Shown: in pieces, positions 46,032 through 54,360 of the stretch
Numbering within the stretch: position 1 is the first letter of the stretch
Layout: the number at the start of each line of letters is the position of its first letter
From: Terriglobales bacterium
GTDB taxonomy: Bacteria; Acidobacteriota; Terriglobia; Terriglobales; Acidobacteriaceae
Reading direction: 5' to 3'
Assembly (NCBI GenBank): GCA_035624455.1
Contig: DASPRM010000004.1
Coordinates: forward strand, 35,273-99,272
Length of the DNA: 64,000 nucleotides
The notes under the pieces: model-generated
What the model was told of the DNA's origin: nothing
The model's database searches: none
Seen by the model: only the letters and a program-made list of their open reading frames with translations
Translations under genes and position numbers: made by a program

Positions 46032-48701
46032 ATGGCAATTCTCCTAAGCACGGGAATCCGCGACTTCAAACTTCGCGGTAATTTTGTTAACCAGCGCAAT
46101 CTCCTGGCCAGCAGAGATTTGCATTTTGGGCGCGGTCAAACCGGAACCGTGAAGGGTACCGGACAATCTCCGCCAGTAATCGAATATGAACTGGACGACG
46201 GAGCAACCAATTGCATTGCGGTCAGCGAAGCAGATATTCCGCTGCTCTGCTGCGATGACTTCGAAAAAGCTAAGGCACATCTAAAGCTGATTCTGGATGC
46301 GCGTCACGGAGACCTCAGGGCCGCTGGAGATCTAGCGCTCGCTGTCCAGGCTTCCGACGTTGCAGTTCGAGGGCAGCCGGTCGAAAGTGATTTCGTGGTT
46401 CCTTCCACGAGCTGTCAGGCGCACTCCGAACAAAAGATCAGTCAAAAGGGCTCCATTCTCCTGAAATTGAGCCAGCAGGGCTATCCGGTGCCAGATTTTG
46501 TCGTGCTGACATCGCTTGGCTATCTCGATCGGGCACAGCATCTCGAGGAACATGTCTCCAAGGCCACCCGGCAACTCGAGACTCTCACTATGCAGAGGCT
46601 CGGCGATTCCAGAAATCCCTTGGTGTTTGCCATGCGCTGCGCTACCCCCACCTATATTCCCGGACTCATGGATACCTACCTCAATGTCGGAGTGACAGAG
46701 GGTACGTTGCCAAGCCTGGAACAGATGTATGGCACGGTCGCAGCTCGCAGGATGTTCCTGAACAATTTGCGAAATCTCTGTCAAGCGCTACACCATGACG
46801 AGTACCTTGCCCTAATCAAGAAGTCGGGTTCAAACCTCTCGCCGGGTCAAGTGGCACGCCTGATCGACCAGCTCAGCTCGACGGTGAGATCCAGTGATCG
46901 AAATCTTGTGGATAGTCCAATCGCTCAAGCCATCTTCTTCGCGAAACTGGCCTATCAAGACTTCGAAGCGAATCAGGATCTCGTGCTAACCCTGTGTCGT
47001 GGAACAGAACACTACCCCAGTCTCATCCTCCAAAAAATGATCTGCACCGTGCGCCATGAAAGCGCTTATGCCGGTGTCATTTCCAGTCGCGACACCCACA
47101 CAGGAACGGGGATTGAACTGCAAACGGCTCGCAACATTTTTGGCGAAGAAATGATGACCGGCACTGCCGAGATCCAGGCTACGTCTTTCGAAGATCCGGA
47201 AGCGATCAGGAAAACATTTCCTGGCGTCTACCATTTCCTTCCCCACCTCGGGGATCTGGAAGGGGAGTTCGAATCGCCGGTCACGATCGAATTCGCAGTC
47301 GAGGCCACAGAACGGCATCAACTATTCGCTCTACTGCAGGTCAACCAGTGCGGTATGTCAGGACGGGCAGCCATCACTGCGGCGGTCGACATGCATAAGG
47401 CGGGCACGATTTCCCGGCAGCGAGTTTCCGAGCTCGTTCGTCCCTACCACCTCAAGCAACTCACAAGCGATACCATCGATCAGGATGACTTCAGCCTGCT
47501 CACTCCCTTCTGCTCGGGGATTGCGGTCCTGCCGAGGTCGGCGGTTTCGGCACGCATGTATTTCACCGGGGATGAAGCATTAAGGGCAAAGAGTCAGGGC
47601 GAGAAGGTATGCCTCTGCAAACAAACCTTTGTGCCGACCGACACCGTGGTGATGCGGGAGATGGATGCCATCGTCAGCCTGACCTCAGCCGCTGTCCATG
47701 TCGTCACCATATGCCAGAGCTTGGGTATTCCCGCGCTGTTGAGCCTGGAGAAGAGCGGGGTACAGCTGAACCCTGGCGGAGGTTTGTTCAATGCGGCGGG
47801 CCAGGAAATCAGGGAGGGGGATTGGATCACTGTTTCGTCGCGGCGAAGATGCCTCTATCAGGGACAAGCCAAGTACAAACCGGCGCGCCTGCTGCGATAC
47901 ATGAAAGGTGAGGCGGTCGAGATGGATGAGGGCGAAAAGAAATCCTTTGCCTCCATCGCTTACGCCTATCGCTACTACAAGCAATTAACTCGAGGGCTCG
48001 AGATTGACCAGATCTCGACATTGAGTGAAGTCGTACGGCTCGTAAATTTTGATCTGCGCGGCGAATTGGAGCAAGCCCAACCCCTGGTAAACGCCTGGTT
48101 TGACAAAAGCGAAACTCTTTACATGGAGGAAGTCCTCAAAAGCGACATAGGCGACCACCTGGGGCAAAGCAATGTCTTCGAGATGCTCACACTGGGGAGG
48201 AAAATAAGGTTCTTCAAACACGCACTAGCGAAATGCTTGCGCGAACATATTTCCGGCTATGAGGCAGGAGCGTTCATGTTGGGACGTTTTCTGTGCCTCT
48301 CTTACCCCGTTGCCTTCTGGCGATCCTTTACCCCCTCGGAAATCGGATTACTGGTAAACGAGTGGGTCCTGTTTGAGAAATACATGCAGGTTCTGCACAG
48401 CGTAGGCGAACGCAGGATTCTATTAGCACGAAAGCAGATCTTAAAAGGTGGCCTCGAGGAGCTTTCCCTTCACCCCCGCAACGTGCTGGCTCTCATCACG
48501 CTGAAGCTGAGCGGCGCGAAACTGGACGAGGTCAGGTCCGTACTCCCCGAATGGGCCGACCCGCAATGCCAAGGCGTTATTGAACTCCTGCAGCAGCCCT
48601 ACCGCGTGTTTTACGATTTCAAAGCACCCTGGTCGGTTAGCCAGCTCGAAAAGATATGCCGGGAGGAGAACCTCCCCTTACCGAGTCCCGACGACTGCTA
48701 G
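46032..48701 (+). CDS. Pyruvate-phosphate-dikinase-like protein lacking the PEP/pyruvate domain
   Basis: An 889-residue protein. Residues 1-130 are unrecognised. About 135-460 resemble the PPDK nucleotide-binding domain: GSILLKLSQQGYPVPDF, LVFAMRCATPTYIPGLMDTYLNVG, QKMICTVRHESAYAGVISSRDTHTGTG and LLQVNQCGMSGRAAITAAVDMHKAG (the ATP-contacting Arg of QTR is Asn here). About 480-612 match the swivelling phosphohistidine domain; His556 aligns with the PPDK catalytic His when GIP is anchored (HVVTICQSLGIP against HAAVVARGMGIP). The C-terminal 280 residues are a helical domain unrelated to the PEP barrel. So it may phosphorylate a different acceptor. GAGG precedes the ATG. Converges, with 24-nt overlap, on the permuted enolase gene. 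Confidence 0.8.
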   Translation: MAILLSTGIRDFKLRGNFVNQRNLLASRDLHFGRGQTGTVKGTGQSPPVIEYELDDGATNCIAVSEADIPLLCCDDFEKAKAHLKLILDARHGDLRAAGDLALAVQASDVAVRGQPVESDFVVPSTSCQAHSEQKISQKGSILLKLSQQGYPVPDFVVLTSLGYLDRAQHLEEHVSKATRQLETLTMQRLGDSRNPLVFAMRCATPTYIPGLMDTYLNVGVTEGTLPSLEQMYGTVAARRMFLNNLRNLCQALHHDEYLALIKKSGSNLSPGQVARLIDQLSSTVRSSDRNLVDSPIAQAIFFAKLAYQDFEANQDLVLTLCRGTEHYPSLILQKMICTVRHESAYAGVISSRDTHTGTGIELQTARNIFGEEMMTGTAEIQATSFEDPEAIRKTFPGVYHFLPHLGDLEGEFESPVTIEFAVEATERHQLFALLQVNQCGMSGRAAITAAVDMHKAGTISRQRVSELVRPYHLKQLTSDTIDQDDFSLLTPFCSGIAVLPRSAVSARMYFTGDEALRAKSQGEKVCLCKQTFVPTDTVVMREMDAIVSLTSAAVHVVTICQSLGIPALLSLEKSGVQLNPGGGLFNAAGQEIREGDWITVSSRRRCLYQGQAKYKPARLLRYMKGEAVEMDEGEKKSFASIAYAYRYYKQLTRGLEIDQISTLSEVVRLVNFDLRGELEQAQPLVNAWFDKSETLYMEEVLKSDIGDHLGQSNVFEMLTLGRKIRFFKHALAKCLREHISGYEAGAFMLGRFLCLSYPVAFWRSFTPSEIGLLVNEWVLFEKYMQVLHSVGERRILLARKQILKGGLEELSLHPRNVLALITLKLSGAKLDEVRSVLPEWADPQCQGVIELLQQPYRVFYDFKAPWSVSQLEKICREENLPLPSPDDC

Positions 48702-51218
48702 CTCCCTTGCCGGCTCCTGCATTCGCTCCTTAATGCCGTACAGAACGTCGCGGTCGATGGTTGTTTCCAGTTCGTGAAGGATGTCAGGCAGTTCCTTTCC
48801 ATCCCTTGCGGCCACCAGCCGTCCAAGGGCAAGCGACAGCGACAGCACCGCGTTCATGCCGAGGTTGGCCTTGCGCTGCATGATCTGGACTTTCTCTTCG
48901 TCAGAAGCGCCGAGTGCGATTTTCCCCCGCTTCATTGCCAGGTCCAGCTCCATCAGCAGGAGTTCGCGATCGATGTCGGCCAGCGTACCCAGCGCCGAGA
49001 TCTTCTGTCCCAGGAAGCGAGGAGCCAGGACCTCCGTGACATTGTGCACTGCGTTCAGACAGCCCTTGCCGCCATAGCGTTTTGACCGTACCCACAAGTC
49101 GGCAAGTTCGCGATTCTCGGTGGCGAGAGTTTCAGCCTTGACTCCCGATGCGAAGCGGTAAGTCTTTTCCTTCTCTTTGTAGACGAAATACTGCGAATAC
49201 TTTCTGGTAAGTGGCGATGCTTCGATAATGCTGTCAACCAGGTGGATGGCTTCGTCCGTCCCTGCGGACGTGCCGAGTGGGGTAGCGCCGGAGAATTTCA
49301 TTCCATTGTCCAGCATCACAACAACTCCCACGGTCGGAATGCCGGCATTGGTCGGTTCCTCGTGAGCGGATATATCCGCAATCACCAGATCGGGGTCGAG
49401 TCTCCGCGTAACCTTAGTTCCTTTCTTGGCCATCTCCATGAGGTCGACGATTCGCCCATATTTGACGAGCCTCTCGGTGTTAGCCCCACCTCCGCATTTC
49501 AAGCCAAGCGCTCCGACCGCGAAACTGATGTCCGCTTCCATCACCTCATTGGGGGATTTCGAGCGGTGTGAGACCACCAGCGCGAGCTTCATCTGTTTCG
49601 CTATGCGGGTAGCTAGCAAGGTTTCGCTCAATGTTCCGATCTGATTAGCTTTGATCAGCGCGGTATTAATCAGGCCCTGTTCGGCGCACCGCTGAATCGT
49701 AGAATCCTTGGTGGTAACCAGGTCGTCTCCAATGATCAGGATTTCCTGATCGAGCGCCTTCATCAGTTTCTTCCAGCCTTCGTAGTCGTCTTCCGCGAAG
49801 GGGTCTTCTAGCGAGACAATCGGATACTTCTTCACCCAGCTCACAAAAAGATCCACCATCTCGTCGGTGGTCATCACCCTAGGATCTTCGGCTCTCCAAA
49901 ACAGATACTGGCCAACCGAGTCCTTCTCCCCGGTCTTCTCGCGGTAAGCATTGCTGAGTTCGCTGGCGGCTGGATCCAGAGCAAGGCATACGTCCCGGTC
50001 AGGCACGAATCCACATTCTTCGATCGCCTGCACCGCAACCCTCAATGCCCGTTCTTCGGGCAGGAGGTCACCCTTTTCCTTGGCATAGGAGGCGACAATC
50101 CCACCCTCCAGGCCAATGCCGACGAAATTCAGTCCTTCGGTGTCCTGGATAATCTGGATGGCCCTGCTTTGTAGAAGATTCGTGACCCGCTGGGCTTCGA
50201 TATAGTCTTTGGCGGTGAGCGGTAGGAACATCAATTCCTGAAAACTGAGATTACCGCCCATCTCCTCGGTGTGACGTCCGCCCATAATCGAATTTCGAAA
50301 TTCCCAGGGGGCAAACACAATCCGGCCGTCAGGCAGTTCCAGTTCCTGCAAGCGGTGCAGGCGCAGCTTGCGTCGCAACTCAGAGGGCTTCACGGGACGT
50401 ACTTCCTGAGTCATGCGGGCCGGTTCAGCCACCCTAACTTCCGCTGCCTTTGCCGCCGCCTCTTCCTGCCGTTCACGGAATGCCTTGTACTTGCCGGCAT
50501 CGGACAGCAGGAAATCAAAAAGCGCAACCACGCCGATCGTGAAGCAGAGTCTGCCCAGGTAGACGGCTGCCGGAAACGCCATGCGGAGACCAATGATGAT
50601 CAAGAGAATTCCCGGGACAAAAAAGATTTGGCTGAGCACTTTGCTCGCCCTTGGCCCCGCAGCTGCCACCGCGAGATTTTGTGTCTTCACACTGGGGTGA
50701 AAGCTGCCCGCCTCCTTGTTGACTCCAAGAAATGCTCCCCAGGGGATCTTCACAAACATCTCCAGATACCAGCGCAGTCTCCCCAATACGCCCTGCTTGA
50801 GTTTTGCCTGCGCCTGTTCCTCAAGCTCTGGCCGCAGGTTATTCGTCCTGACCGCGGCCAGATAGTGCCCCATCTCGTGGATGGCAATATTCGTATGCCA
50901 GGCCGCATACCAGATGATGGAAGAGATCACTACCTCCACGCTGAGAAACATCTGCCGCATGACATCAAACCTCGACGCCACACTCGTCGAAATGCTAAGC
51001 AAGGACGTCAAGAATGCAGCGTGGAATGAGACCAGCTTATGGTTGGCGATGATCCAACCACGATCCAGCCCCGGAAGGTCGCTCGGCTTGGGGATTACCG
51101 TGCAGAAGCAGCGCCTAACCACTTGCGCAAAATCTGCGATTCCTTTCAGCAATCGGTTCCTATGAGTGCTGCCATGCGGGCCGCACGAATGGACGGCGAG
51201 ATCTCGGAAGTAATTCAT
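48678..51218 (-). CDS. M50-like membrane metallopeptidase fused to a circularly permuted enolase
   Basis: An 846-residue protein (ATG 51218, GGAG upstream). Residues about 65-240 are membrane-spanning with HEMGH at 114-118, AAAGPRAS near 187 and Asp240 in LLSDAGKY, resembling a site-2-protease zinc site. A charged linker follows. Residues about 305-600 read as the enolase barrel: IMGGRH (His316), FQELMFLP (Glu328), GLEGG (Glu371), LALDPAASE (Asp415), VSLEDPFAEDD (Glu471), IGDDL (Asp498), IKANQIGTL (Lys523), VVSHRS (551-553), GLKCGGGANTERLVKY (Lys574). Residues about 615-822 read as the enolase N-terminal domain: GIPTVGVVVMLDNG, PLGTSAGTDEA (Ser651), YGGKGCLNAVHNV, GMNAVLSLSLALG. The order is reversed relative to every enolase I know, and catalytic residues are retained. 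Confidence 0.85.
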   Translation of the reverse strand: MNYFRDLAVHSCGPHGSTHRNRLLKGIADFAQVVRRCFCTVIPKPSDLPGLDRGWIIANHKLVSFHAAFLTSLLSISTSVASRFDVMRQMFLSVEVVISSIIWYAAWHTNIAIHEMGHYLAAVRTNNLRPELEEQAQAKLKQGVLGRLRWYLEMFVKIPWGAFLGVNKEAGSFHPSVKTQNLAVAAAGPRASKVLSQIFFVPGILLIIIGLRMAFPAAVYLGRLCFTIGVVALFDFLLSDAGKYKAFRERQEEAAAKAAEVRVAEPARMTQEVRPVKPSELRRKLRLHRLQELELPDGRIVFAPWEFRNSIMGGRHTEEMGGNLSFQELMFLPLTAKDYIEAQRVTNLLQSRAIQIIQDTEGLNFVGIGLEGGIVASYAKEKGDLLPEERALRVAVQAIEECGFVPDRDVCLALDPAASELSNAYREKTGEKDSVGQYLFWRAEDPRVMTTDEMVDLFVSWVKKYPIVSLEDPFAEDDYEGWKKLMKALDQEILIIGDDLVTTKDSTIQRCAEQGLINTALIKANQIGTLSETLLATRIAKQMKLALVVSHRSKSPNEVMEADISFAVGALGLKCGGGANTERLVKYGRIVDLMEMAKKGTKVTRRLDPDLVIADISAHEEPTNAGIPTVGVVVMLDNGMKFSGATPLGTSAGTDEAIHLVDSIIEASPLTRKYSQYFVYKEKEKTYRFASGVKAETLATENRELADLWVRSKRYGGKGCLNAVHNVTEVLAPRFLGQKISALGTLADIDRELLLMELDLAMKRGKIALGASDEEKVQIMQRKANLGMNAVLSLSLALGRLVAARDGKELPDILHELETTIDRDVLYGIKERMQEPARELAVVGTR

Positions 51219-51523
51219 GATGTACTCCACTGGGAAGGCAGGCGTGAGGCAGGATTCCGCAAATATGCCGGCGCCACGATGCGCCCACGATCTGCAGACT
51301 CGCTGCTTTGAGTGAGGTGCACTCTTGACTCCAGCACGGAATCAGCGTGCGTTCTGTAGATTCTCCATTGGAGGTGGGCACGGGTCTGTGACCCTGATCA
51401 CGTGGAGAAGCCCAACAACTGCGGGTGTCTTTCTAAAGGCGAGGGATGTTAGCCCTCGCCCTTTAACCGATGGCGCGAGCTGTGGGGCTCGTGCGGATTC
51501 TACGTGTATTGCGCGAGAAATAA
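51219..51523. other. Intergenic region upstream of the permuted enolase gene
   Basis: About 305 bases with no credible gene; overlapping short frames (51039-51311, 51325-51666) have no protein-like pattern. It should hold the minus-strand promoter of the permuted enolase, which I could not pick out. Confidence 0.55.
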
Positions 51524-51551
51524 GAAGCGCCGCCCTAGGCCAAGGGGCGGC
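51524..51551 (-). terminator. Rho-independent terminator of the minus-strand small gene
   Basis: Seven-base stem GCCGCCC (51529-51535) / GGGCGGC (51545-51551) with a nine-base loop. Read on the minus strand it is followed by GCTTCTTATTTCTC. It lies about 20 nt beyond the stop of the 90-residue gene at 51570. Confidence 0.6.
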
Positions 51552-51569
51552 GGGTGCTTTCGTCTGCTC

Positions 51570-51839
51570 TCATCTCCGTCGCTTTCGCCGGACGAATTTT
51601 ACCGGGCTTTTCGGCGAGGAGGGAAGAAGTCTTCGGGCGATTGCCAAGTCTTCTTCGAAACGCTGAACCAGACGCTCCCCATTCTCGCGCAGCTTTCTGA
51701 CGTCGGCGACCACTGTCGCGCTCTCTTGGGCAGACTCTTTGTACATGGCTACGACGTCGCGCGCGCGCTCTCTTGCTTTCCGACAGCTTTCCAGCAGGTC
51801 GTCCGGCGCCGGGGCCTCGGATTTGTGGGTAGCGACCAT
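51570..51839 (-). CDS. Small charged coiled-coil protein, hypothetical
   Basis: An 89-residue frame reading MVATHKSEAPAPDDLLESC and then a long Arg/Glu/Val heptad-like helix (ATVVADVRKLRENGERLVQRFEEDL) with a basic tail ending VRRKRRR. The pattern is protein-like and a terminator lies directly downstream on this strand, which supports it. There is no clear ribosome site; a TTG at 51854 is an alternative start. The plus-strand frame 51504-51971 over it looks like a shadow. Confidence 0.5.
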   Translation of the reverse strand: MVATHKSEAPAPDDLLESCRKARERARDVVAMYKESAQESATVVADVRKLRENGERLVQRFEEDLAIARRLLPSSPKSPVKFVRRKRRR

Positions 51840-52335
51840 GCGGAGTTCACGCAAGCTGGTTGCCGGGCGTCGCCGCGCTCAAGCCCGCGTTGGTGCAGAG
51901 GTCGAGTGAGGACTTTCGGACGACTCCCGGCCCGAATTCTTCATACCACATTGGGTACGGAAATTCAGTGATGTGAAGTGTTATATGTATTTCCTGCCTT
52001 CATACGGCAATTACGCCTATGGTTGCCTCCGCTCCTCCATGCCAGGGGTGGGATTGCCTTGACGTCGACGCCGCCCAAAACTCGTCGCCATAGTTCTTTA
52101 CTTGGAAGCAACTCGTAGCGGTGCCATTCCCGTAGTGCGCTCCTTGGCAAGACTGCCTGCGGGGGTGCTTCGGATGTGGTCGGCTCAGGCACCCCTCGTG
52201 GTGTTCCCCGTCACAGACTGACTACTCCAGGAGCGAGACGCTATTAGCAGAAATTGGCGTTCCACACGTACTGGTGCATTCACCCGCCGTGGCCGATGAC
52301 TCGTTGTCGTGCCTCTACCGGGGAAGAAGGGACAG
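51840..52335. other. Intergenic region upstream of the hydrogenase operon
   Basis: About 500 bases without a convincing gene. It must contain the operon promoter. I looked for a sigma-54 site (GG-N10-GC), as in E. coli formate hydrogenlyase; the nearest matches (around 52030 and 52153) are off by one base in spacing. A 17-base sequence at 52202-52218 is shared exactly with 34753-34769. Confidence 0.5.
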
Positions 52336-54360
52336 ATGGCCCAGACGCTGACTACTTGCACGTTTTGCGGCGTTGGTTGCGGCCTCTATCTGGAGAGCAG
52401 TGACGGGAGGGTAGTGGGCGCATACCCAAGCCTTTCTCATCCCGCCAACTCGGGCCGGCTGTGTGTGCGCGGGTGGCACGTGCACGAAGTGTGCAGTTCG
52501 CCTGACCGGCTGCGGTCGCCGCTGTTGCGGAGGAACGGCACACTAGAGGAAGTGGGATGGGACGAAGCCCTCGGCTTTGTAGCTGACAAGCTGATGCGAA
52601 TCCGCGCGCGCGACGGACCGGACGCGCTGGCTTTCCTCAATTCTCCCCGATGCGCCAACGAAGAATCTTATCTTCTGCAAAAACTAGCTCGCGCCGCGAT
52701 CGGCACCAATAACGTGGACCACGGAAGCGGGGTTTACTGCCACAACTCCATCAACGTGTTACTGGAAACACTGGGGCTGCCAGCCACCACCAACTCCATT
52801 TCGGATCTGGCAAACAGCGAAGTGATCGTCGTTGACGGCGTCGACCTCGCGCGCCGTCTACCCGTGATTGCTGGCGCCGTACTCCGCGCCAAACTCTCTG
52901 GCGCCAAGCTGATTGTTATTGGTAGCCGGTACCATCGAATCGCCCGCTCGGCTGATTTGTTCCTGCAAGTGCTCCCCGGCACCGAGGCGATGCTCTACGG
53001 CGCACTCGCTAAGGCAATTGTCGACCGCGGCCTGATGAACCACTCTTTCATCCATAAACACTGTCGCGATTACGAGTCGTTCCTGGCACATATCCGCCTT
53101 TACGACGTGTTCGAGGCAGCCGAGAGCTGCGGCGTGTCGCCCGACTTGATTGAAGAGGCGGCGCAGGTTTACGCAGGCGCGCGCTGCGCGGCTGTGCTGT
53201 ACTCGACGGGGATCGAGTCGCGAACGCGCGACAGTATCCGCGCCATCGTCAACTTGGCTCTGTTGACCGGGAATCTCGGCAAGCGCGGCGCCGGCATCTT
53301 CGCGCTCACAGAACACAACAATCTGCAAGGCGTTTGCGACATGGGTGTCCTCCCTGATCGCTTGCCGGGATACCGACCGGTCGGCGATGCAAGGGCGCGA
53401 GCTGAGGTGGAAGCGCTCTGGAAGACGACAATCCCTTCCAGCCCTGGATTTGGAGCACGATCGATGCTGACAGATCGAGGCGATGGCAGCTTGAAGGCGC
53501 TGTGGCTCTGTCGCTGCGACCCATTCAGCACGGCATTTTTTGGGGATCCTGCCAATTCGCTTCGCCATTTTGAACTCATCGTTGTCCAGCATCTCTTCAT
53601 GACCGGAACCGCGGAATACGCCCACGTCGTTCTCCCCACGACATCGTTTGGAGAGGAGCGCGTATCGTTCACCAGCACGGAGCGAAGGATTCAGCTCGCG
53701 GAACGGGCCGTTGCGCCGCCCCCAGGACCGCTACCGGCTTGGGAACAACTGGTCCGAGTGGCTCGTCTGTTAGGTGCGGACTGGAGTTACCGTAGCTCCG
53801 CGGAGGTGATGGACGAAATCGGGGCTGTCGTGCCCTTCTACAGTGGGGTGAATTACCGTAACCTCGGCAGCCACTACGGACGGCAATGGCCATGCACTAA
53901 AGAACAGCCGCTAGGAACATCACTGCTGTTCGGGAATCACAATGGCAATCATGCGTTCCGATTCGCGGCGGTTGCCAAGCCGACGATCATTCCGCCGCCA
54001 CCGGAGTTCCCGCTCATCCTGGTTTTCGGTCAGTCGCTGTACTACTGGAACCAAAGCGTCCTTATTCAGCATAGTGAGACGCTTCGCCGTGAACACCGCA
54101 TTTTGCTGCTCGACTATCCGCAAGGGTTTGTCGAGATCAATCCCGCTGACGCCCAGGCCCTGGGTATCCACGACGGGCAAAAGGTCCGCCTCGTTTCTCC
54201 CGATGCCGCTGCCGTATCTACCGCACGAGTAACTGACGAGGTGCGGCGAGGCACGGTGTGCGTTCCGTACTTTGTTCGGGAAGTCGAGCGCCAGATTCTG
54301 GGAAGCGTAGCGGGTGGCGCAGCACTGGTCTGGATCCGTCTCGAGAAGGAGGCAGCGTGA
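52336..54360 (+). CDS. Formate-dehydrogenase-like molybdopterin oxidoreductase
   Basis: A 674-residue Mo/W-bis-MGD enzyme. The [4Fe-4S] site is C8-x2-C11-x3-C15 and C43 (CTFCGVGC, GRLCVRG). The metal ligand position has Cys135-His136 in VYCHNSI, the Cys version of the Sec-His of FdhF. However, the segment equivalent to VRGQNNVQG of FdhF reads LTEHNNLQGVCDMG, so the arginine that holds formate appears to be Thr325. Start at ATG 52336 (AAGG upstream). First gene of the hydrogenase operon; its stop overlaps the next start. It is a formate dehydrogenase by context, but the missing Arg leaves the substrate open. Confidence 0.82.
   Translation: MAQTLTTCTFCGVGCGLYLESSDGRVVGAYPSLSHPANSGRLCVRGWHVHEVCSSPDRLRSPLLRRNGTLEEVGWDEALGFVADKLMRIRARDGPDALAFLNSPRCANEESYLLQKLARAAIGTNNVDHGSGVYCHNSINVLLETLGLPATTNSISDLANSEVIVVDGVDLARRLPVIAGAVLRAKLSGAKLIVIGSRYHRIARSADLFLQVLPGTEAMLYGALAKAIVDRGLMNHSFIHKHCRDYESFLAHIRLYDVFEAAESCGVSPDLIEEAAQVYAGARCAAVLYSTGIESRTRDSIRAIVNLALLTGNLGKRGAGIFALTEHNNLQGVCDMGVLPDRLPGYRPVGDARARAEVEALWKTTIPSSPGFGARSMLTDRGDGSLKALWLCRCDPFSTAFFGDPANSLRHFELIVVQHLFMTGTAEYAHVVLPTTSFGEERVSFTSTERRIQLAERAVAPPPGPLPAWEQLVRVARLLGADWSYRSSAEVMDEIGAVVPFYSGVNYRNLGSHYGRQWPCTKEQPLGTSLLFGNHNGNHAFRFAAVAKPTIIPPPPEFPLILVFGQSLYYWNQSVLIQHSETLRREHRILLLDYPQGFVEINPADAQALGIHDGQKVRLVSPDAAAVSTARVTDEVRRGTVCVPYFVREVERQILGSVAGGAALVWIRLEKEAA

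Noticed and set aside
51904..52170. Possible sigma-54 promoter for the hydrogenase operon
   Set aside because: The GG and GC elements found have 9 or 11 intervening bases instead of 10, so the match is not credible by eye.
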